In this document: positions 59,297 through 64,000 of the stretch, piece by piece | Layout of the letters: every line of letters begins with the position of its first letter | Position numbering within the stretch: the stretch's first letter is position 1 | Origin: SHVO01 sp041906145 | GTDB taxonomy: Bacteria; Pseudomonadota; Alphaproteobacteria; Rhodospirillales; Rhodospirillaceae | Assembly: GCA_041906145.1 (NCBI GenBank) | Contig: JAYRJU010000003.1 | Location: 248,001 to 312,000 of the forward strand | Reading direction: 5' to 3' | Length of the DNA: 64,000 bases | The notes under the pieces: generated by a model | Told to the model about the DNA's origin: nothing | The model's database searches: none | What the model saw: only the letters and a program-made list of their open reading frames with translations | Position numbers and translations under genes: made by a program

Positions 59297-60708
59297 TTGC
59301 TCCGCTTGATGGCTGCGAGGTCGGCGGGAAGGGCATGCGCCCAGGCGGTGATGTTCCCCGCACCGAGGCAAACCACGATGTCGCCCGGGCCGGCGATGTC
59401 GTCGATCACCGCCGCGAGATGCTTCGGCGAAACCAGCGCCGTCACGGCCTTATGGCCATGGGCGTGCAATCCGTTGATCAGCGCGTCGCGGTCAACGCCC
59501 GGGATCGGCTGCTCGCCGGCCGGATAGACGTCGGCAACGATCACATGATCGGCGTCGTTGAAGCACTGGCAGAACTCGGCGAACAGCGATTGGAGGCGCG
59601 AGTAGCGGTGCGGCTGCACGACGGCGACGACGCGGCCTTTGGTGGCCTGACGCGCGGCTTTCAGCACGGCGGCGATTTCCACCGGATGGTGGCCGTAATC
59701 GTCGATGACTGTGATGCCGTTGGTTTCGCCGACGCGCGTGAAGCGGCGCTTCACGCCGGTGAAACGCGCGAGGCCTTCGCGGATCAGGTCGTCCGAAATG
59801 CCCATCTCCGCGGCGACGGAAACGGCGGCCAGGGCGTTCAGCACGTTGTGTTGGCCGAACATGGTGAGACGGATGTCCTTGATGACGCGCTCGCCGCCGG
59901 TCAGGCGGTCGGAAAGGGCGGCATCGAAGCGCACGCCTTGAGTGTCGAGCACAAGGTTCATGCCGCGCACCTGCGCGAGCGGGCTGAGGCCGTAGGTGAT
60001 GATCTTGCGGTCGGTCAACTGCGGCAGCAGGGCCTGCACTTCCGGATGGTCGATGCAAAGCACGCCGAAGCCGTAGAACGGGATCGACAGCACGAAGGTG
60101 CGGAACGCTTCCTTCACCTTCGCGAATTCTTTGTAGAAGTCGAGGTGTTCGGGATCGATGTTGGTGACGACCGCGATGGTCGCGGGCAGGCGGGTGAACG
60201 TGCCGTCGGACTCGTCGGCCTCCACCACCATCCATTCGCCTTCACCGCGGCGCGCATTGGTGCCGTAGGCGTTGATGATGCCGCCGTTGATGACGGTTGG
60301 GTCGAGACCGGCGGCGTCAAGGACCGTGGCGACCAGCGACGTCGTGGTGGTCTTACCGTGGGTGCCGCCGACCGCAACCGACCACTTGAGGCGCATCAGC
60401 TCGGCCAGCATTTCGGCGCGGCGCACGATCGGCAGCATTGCCTTACGCGCGGCGGCGACTTCCGGATTGTCCGCCTTCACGGCCGAGGAGATGACGATCA
60501 CGCGCGCATCGCCGAGATTCTCGGCGCGGTGACCGATCTCGATGCGCACACCGAGCGAACGAAGGCGGTCAACGTTGGCGTTCTGAGCGATGTCGGTGCC
60601 CTGCACCTGATAGCCGAGGTTGTGCATGACCTCCGCGATGCCGGACATGCCGATGCCGCCGATGCCAACGAAATGAATGATGCCGATATCGAGCGGCATG
60701 GACTGCAT
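59293..60708 (-). CDS. murC: UDP-N-acetylmuramate-L-alanine ligase
   Basis: 471 residues, normal length. HFVGIGGIGMSGIAEVM opens the UDP-binding Rossmann domain, VAVGGTHGKTTTTSLV (112-127) is the ATP P-loop of Mur ligases, VVEADESDGTF and NIDPEHLDFYK are conserved, and DDYGHHPVEI plus VAVVQPHRYSRLQSLF mark MurC. It adds the first amino acid of the stem peptide. The ATG is one base after the murG stop. Confidence 0.97.
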   Translation of the reverse strand: MQSMPLDIGIIHFVGIGGIGMSGIAEVMHNLGYQVQGTDIAQNANVDRLRSLGVRIEIGHRAENLGDARVIVISSAVKADNPEVAAARKAMLPIVRRAEMLAELMRLKWSVAVGGTHGKTTTTSLVATVLDAAGLDPTVINGGIINAYGTNARRGEGEWMVVEADESDGTFTRLPATIAVVTNIDPEHLDFYKEFAKVKEAFRTFVLSIPFYGFGVLCIDHPEVQALLPQLTDRKIITYGLSPLAQVRGMNLVLDTQGVRFDAALSDRLTGGERVIKDIRLTMFGQHNVLNALAAVSVAAEMGISDDLIREGLARFTGVKRRFTRVGETNGITVIDDYGHHPVEIAAVLKAARQATKGRVVAVVQPHRYSRLQSLFAEFCQCFNDADHVIVADVYPAGEQPIPGVDRDALINGLHAHGHKAVTALVSPKHLAAVIDDIAGPGDIVVCLGAGNITAWAHALPADLAAIKRSK

Positions 60709-61881
60709 CTAGGCGGCTCCCCTTTTCATGGAGTGTGTCGAAACGGACGCGGCGGCGGCGCCGGCTTTGGCGCGCTCGCCGTTCTCGCCCTGAAGGATGC
60801 TGGTCACGACGTTCGCGAGACGGTTGGCGGCGTCGGGAATGGCGAAAGCGGCGGCGGACTGCGCCGTGCTGGTGAGAAGTTGTGGTTGCGTCAACAGACG
60901 CACCAGCTGCTCCGCCAGCGTTTCCGGCGTGAATTTGTTCTGCGGCATCACCACCGCGCCGCCCGCGGCTTCCAGATTGCGCGCGTTGGCGCTTTGGTGA
61001 TCGTCGGCGGCGAACGGATAGGGCACCAGCAGCGAGGGGCGGCCGGCGGCGCTGACTTCAGCGACGGTGGAGGCACCGGACCGAGAGATCAGAAGGTGCG
61101 TATTGGCAAGCAACTCGGGCACGTTGTCGAAGAAGTGGCGCAGTTGCACGTGTGCGTCCGAACCGACATAGGCCTGATGTGCGCGGTCGAGGTCTTCGGG
61201 GCGGCTCTGCTGCCAGATCTCCAAGCGGCGGCGCAATTCCAGCGGCAGGAGTTTCACCGCGGCCGGGATTACGTCGCTGAATACACGCGCGCCCTGGCTG
61301 CCGCCGAGCACCAGAAGACGGATCGTTCCCGTTGCGTCGGGCGCGCGGTACGGCGTGTAGCTGGTGGCGACGATCGCCGGGCGCACCGGCATTCCGGTTA
61401 ACGTGAGGCGGGCTTCCTTGGGCGCTTTCTTGGCGAGTTCGAACGATGTGCAGACCTGATCGACCTTGCCGGCCAGCAAACGGTTCGCGAGGCCGAGCAC
61501 AGCGTTCTGTTCATGGATGACGGTGGGAAGCCCGAGCTGCAGCGCTGCGATAACGGTCGGCGCGGCGGCATACCCGCCGAAGCCGACGACCGCTTCGGGT
61601 TTCATTTCGTTCAGCAGCGCCTTCGCTTGAAGGATGCCGATACCGAGATTGACGAGGCCTTTGGCGCGGCCGAGCAAGCCCTGACCGGCGAGGCTGCCAG
61701 CGGTGATGTGGCGCGTTTCAAGGCTGCCGAGCGTGCCGCCATAGGCCGCGCCGCGTTTGTCGGTGATCAGCACGAGGCGATGGCCGCGTGCGATCAGCTC
61801 CTGCGCGAGTGCTTCGGCCGGGAACACGTGGCCGCCGGTTCCACCGGCGGCAAGAACGACGAAGTGAGGCATACGCTTCAT
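60709..61881 (-). CDS. murG: UDP-GlcNAc:undecaprenyl-PP-MurNAc-pentapeptide GlcNAc transferase
   Basis: 390 residues from ATG 61881; the frame is open about 95 codons further, through the end of ftsW, but the GT-B fold begins with FVVLAAGGTGGHVFPAEALA. Further MurG marks are GFGGYAAAPTVIAALQLGLP, HEQNAVLGLANRLLA, LVLGGSQGARVFSDV and the sugar-donor site SRSGASTVAEVSAAGRPSLL. It turns lipid I into lipid II at the inner membrane face. The product's end (GERAKAGAAAASVSTHSMK) is a longer basic tail than usual. Confidence 0.95.
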   Translation of the reverse strand: MKRMPHFVVLAAGGTGGHVFPAEALAQELIARGHRLVLITDKRGAAYGGTLGSLETRHITAGSLAGQGLLGRAKGLVNLGIGILQAKALLNEMKPEAVVGFGGYAAAPTVIAALQLGLPTVIHEQNAVLGLANRLLAGKVDQVCTSFELAKKAPKEARLTLTGMPVRPAIVATSYTPYRAPDATGTIRLLVLGGSQGARVFSDVIPAAVKLLPLELRRRLEIWQQSRPEDLDRAHQAYVGSDAHVQLRHFFDNVPELLANTHLLISRSGASTVAEVSAAGRPSLLVPYPFAADDHQSANARNLEAAGGAVVMPQNKFTPETLAEQLVRLLTQPQLLTSTAQSAAAFAIPDAANRLANVVTSILQGENGERAKAGAAAASVSTHSMKRGAA

Positions 61882-61883
61882 GA

Positions 61884-63014
61884 TCAACGGCCCTCCGAAT
61901 CGCGGCGACGGCGCGTGAGCGCGAGGATCATGCCGACCGCGACCCCGAGCGCGACCAGCGACGAACCGCCGTAGGAGATGAAGGGCAGAGTCATGCCCTT
62001 GGTGGGCATCATGTGCAGGCTCGACGCCATGTTGATCATCGCCTGCAGGCCGAACTGAACCGCGAGGCCGCCAACGGCGAGAAGCACGAACAGGTTTTCT
62101 TCGCGCATGGCCTTGGTCAGCGCGCGGATGACGATGAACGAGAAGAGCGCGACGATCACGAGGCATAGAAGGACGCCGAACTCTTCGCCGGCGACGGCGA
62201 AGATGAAGTCGGTATGCGCGTCGGGCAGGGCTTCCTTCACGCGGCCTTCACCGGGGCCGCGGCCGAACAGGCCGCCTTGCTGGAAGGCGCGCATGGCGGT
62301 GGCGACCTGATACGTGTCACCGCTCGACGGATCGAGGAAGCGGTCCACGCGGCTCGCTACGTGATCGAAAGTGAAATAAGCGCCGACGAGGCCGGCGAGG
62401 CCAATGATCGCGATCAGGATCACCCAGAAGATCGGCAGGCCCGCGATGAAGAACTGCGCGCACCATACCGCTGACACGACAAGGGTCATGCCGACGTCGG
62501 GCTGTGAAAGGAGTATGAGCGCAACGGCACCCAGCATGCCGGCCGCGATCAGGTTGCCCGGAAAGTCTTCACGCATCTTGTGTTCGGCGAACATCCAGGC
62601 CGACACGACGGCGAAGAACGGCTTTACGAATTCCGAAGGCTGGCCGAAGTGAATGGGACCGATGGACAGCCAACGGCGCGCGCCGTTGATGTCTTCGCCC
62701 AGCACCAGCGTCAGCAGCGTCAGGAAGCCCGAGATCAGAAAGCCGATCACGGCGAAACGGCGCACATTGACCGGCGCGAGCAGCGAAATCGCGAACATGG
62801 TCATCAGCGCGAGCGGCAGGAATACCATCTGTTTGCGCACGAAGTGGAAGGTGGTCGCGCCGATACGCTCGGCGGCCGGGGGACCGGCCGCGAGGTTCAG
62901 AAGAATGCCGATGGCGATCAGGAGCGCGGTCGCGGCCAACATCCACTTGTCGACGGTCCACCACCAGCGGCCGACCGTGCTTGTATCGAGACGTGTGATC
63001 GTGCGGGCGGTCAT
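61884..63014 (-). CDS. ftsW: Septal peptidoglycan polymerase FtsW
   Basis: 376 residues with about 10 hydrophobic segments, SEDS family. Markers are VRRFAVIGFLISGFL, GARRWLSIGPIHFGQPSEFVK (the GARRW loop with catalytic Asp-side region), LLSQPDVGMTLVV and the long periplasmic loop RVDRFLDPSSGDTYQVATAM, GRGPGEGRVKEALPDAHTDF. It polymerises lipid II together with FtsI at the septum. It lies between murD and murG with two-base gaps. Confidence 0.96.
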   Translation of the reverse strand: MTARTITRLDTSTVGRWWWTVDKWMLAATALLIAIGILLNLAAGPPAAERIGATTFHFVRKQMVFLPLALMTMFAISLLAPVNVRRFAVIGFLISGFLTLLTLVLGEDINGARRWLSIGPIHFGQPSEFVKPFFAVVSAWMFAEHKMREDFPGNLIAAGMLGAVALILLSQPDVGMTLVVSAVWCAQFFIAGLPIFWVILIAIIGLAGLVGAYFTFDHVASRVDRFLDPSSGDTYQVATAMRAFQQGGLFGRGPGEGRVKEALPDAHTDFIFAVAGEEFGVLLCLVIVALFSFIVIRALTKAMREENLFVLLAVGGLAVQFGLQAMINMASSLHMMPTKGMTLPFISYGGSSLVALGVAVGMILALTRRRRDSEGR

Positions 63015-64000
63015 TTAGGCCACCTTTCCAGCTTGCGGCCAAAGCGCGAGCACTTCCTCGCGGAAGCAATCGCCGCGCTCTTCAAAGTTCTTGAACATGT
63101 CGAATGAGGCGCAGGCCGGCGACAGCAGGACGGTCGCGCCGGGCAATTTATCCTTCAGGGCCATGGCGCCGGCTTCTTCGATGGCCGATTCCATGTCCTC
63201 GTACAGAGCGAAGGGTACCTTGCCTTCGAGTGTGTCGGCGAAATCGTCGGCCGCGTCGCCGATCAGGAATGCATGCCGGATGCGCGGAAACAGCGGTGCA
63301 AGCGAGGCGATGCCGCCGTCCTTCGCGACGCCGCCCGCGATCCAATAGATATTGTCGTAGCACAGCAGCGCCTTCTCGGTGGCGTCGGCATTGGTCGCCT
63401 TGCTGTCGTTGATGAACGTCACGTTCGCCGCGGTTCCCACCAGTTCCTGACGGTGCTGGAGGCCTGGAAAGGTTTGGAAGGCGGCGATGATTTGCGCGTG
63501 CGTGAGGCCGTTGCTGACGGCGATGGCTGCGGCGGCGGCCGCATTCTGCCAGTTGTGGGCGCCAGGCAGGCGCGCGACGGCCTTGAGGTCCATGATCGTC
63601 TTCGGGAACTGTCCCGAGCAATCGAACAGGTTGCCGTTGTCGACGTAAAAGCCCGCGGGCACCGGACGGCGGATGGAAATGGGGATGACTTTGTGCACGC
63701 CGTCGCTGCGCAGCGCATTATACAGGGCGAGGCAAGGTTCATCGTCAACGCCGATGATCGCGGTGCGCGGCGCACGCTGATCGGCGAAGATGCGGCGCTT
63801 CGCGGCGATATAGCCGTCAAGGCCGCCGTGCCGGTCCAGATGGTCCGGCGTGATGTTGAGCAGCACCGCCGTTTGGCAGTGAAGATGCGGCATCAATTCC
63901 AATTGATAGGACGACAGCTCGAGGACGTATGTGCCGCCGAGACCGAGCGGCTCGAGTTCGAGCGCGGGAATGCCGATGTTTCCGCCGACAGCCGTCTGCC
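63015..64000 (-). CDS. murD: UDP-N-acetylmuramoyl-alanine-D-glutamate ligase, N-terminus outside window
   Basis: The frame is open to the window edge and 328 residues are visible. They begin QTAVGGNIGIPALELEPLGL, then YVLELSSYQLELM, INITPDHLDRHGGLDGY and, late, TFINDSKATNADATEKALLC, all MurD marks. The UDP-binding domain and most of the ATP P-loop lie beyond 64000. It adds D-glutamate to UDP-MurNAc-L-Ala. The end LVLSPACASFDMFKNFEERG-like motif (key residues SPACASFD) is the family's C-terminal signature. It is the first visible gene of the dcw cluster here; mraY, murF, murE and ftsI presumably lie further on. Confidence 0.96.
   Translation of the reverse strand, partial: QTAVGGNIGIPALELEPLGLGGTYVLELSSYQLELMPHLHCQTAVLLNITPDHLDRHGGLDGYIAAKRRIFADQRAPRTAIIGVDDEPCLALYNALRSDGVHKVIPISIRRPVPAGFYVDNGNLFDCSGQFPKTIMDLKAVARLPGAHNWQNAAAAAAIAVSNGLTHAQIIAAFQTFPGLQHRQELVGTAANVTFINDSKATNADATEKALLCYDNIYWIAGGVAKDGGIASLAPLFPRIRHAFLIGDAADDFADTLEGKVPFALYEDMESAIEEAGAMALKDKLPGATVLLSPACASFDMFKNFEERGDCFREEVLALWPQAGKVA

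Noticed and set aside
59297..59371. Upstream extension of murB
   Set aside because: The extra 25 codons overlap murC, are not MurB-like, and ATG 59296 forms the standard ATGA coupling.
59335..61401. A long plus-strand frame opposite murC and murG
   Set aside because: Antisense shadow of two complete Mur genes with all motifs present.
61882..62166. Upstream extension of murG by 95 codons
   Set aside because: It runs through ftsW coding sequence in another frame; the GT-B fold starts right after ATG 61881.

Overview
This 64 kb window is chromosomal DNA from a high-GC alphaproteobacterium. The evidence is a division and cell-wall (dcw) cluster murD-ftsW-murG-murC-murB-ddl-ftsQ-ftsA-ftsZ followed by lpxC-bamD-recN-ligA, an FtsZ with a long Ala/Pro-rich linker, a class II DAHP synthase, RcnB-, DUF3750- and MlaA/MlaC-type envelope proteins and a betaine-lipid BtaA. 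The lineage inside the class cannot be fixed by eye. Both ends are cut inside genes: the C-terminal part of a DUF1028 protein on the left and murD without its N-terminus on the right.

Layout. 1-6.1 kb: DUF1028 protein, lipoprotein, secreted beta-helix protein, flavin reductase, then a minus-strand pair of MHS transporter and ATP-grasp ligase. 6.1-8.65 kb: an accessory islet of AT-richer DNA with two short-repeat blocks (TGCAGCA and ATGTCGCCC), small or broken reading frames, a DUF2971 protein, and a divergent pair made of an XRE regulator and an LRAT-like cysteine hydrolase, both with a C-terminal membrane helix. The islet lies directly downstream of a tRNA-Val(CAC). 8.9-30.5 kb: mostly core metabolism (glmU-glmS, orphan response regulator, gor, TauE/SafE exporter, class II DAHP synthase, nadE, glnS, threonine aldolase, lipid kinase, old yellow enzyme, mlaA-mlaC, metF, uvrD-prmA). 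Paired palindromic repeats flank gor. 30.6-46.3 kb: envelope and stress genes (RcnB-like, DegP/Q protease, btaA with a FemAB/GNAT-like partner, DUF3750, AhpD-like, MFS, NHL propeller, GlsB, di-haem c-type oxidoreductase, aminopeptidase P, FkbM methyltransferase, pirin, SDR, VOC). 46.4-64 kb: ligA, recN, bamD, lpxC, an enoyl-CoA hydratase, and the dcw cluster, all on the minus strand.

How they fit. GlmS and GlmU make UDP-GlcNAc, which feeds both LpxC (lipid A) and the Mur pathway encoded at the right end; Ddl supplies D-Ala-D-Ala, MurG/FtsW/FtsQ/FtsA/FtsZ build the septum, and BamD, MlaA and MlaC maintain the outer membrane. The two places most likely to hold undescribed biology are the XRE-TM/LRAT-TM pair in the tRNA-adjacent islet and the btaA operon, where the usual N-methyltransferase BtaB is replaced by an acyl- or aminoacyl-transferase-like protein, suggesting a modified homoserine lipid.
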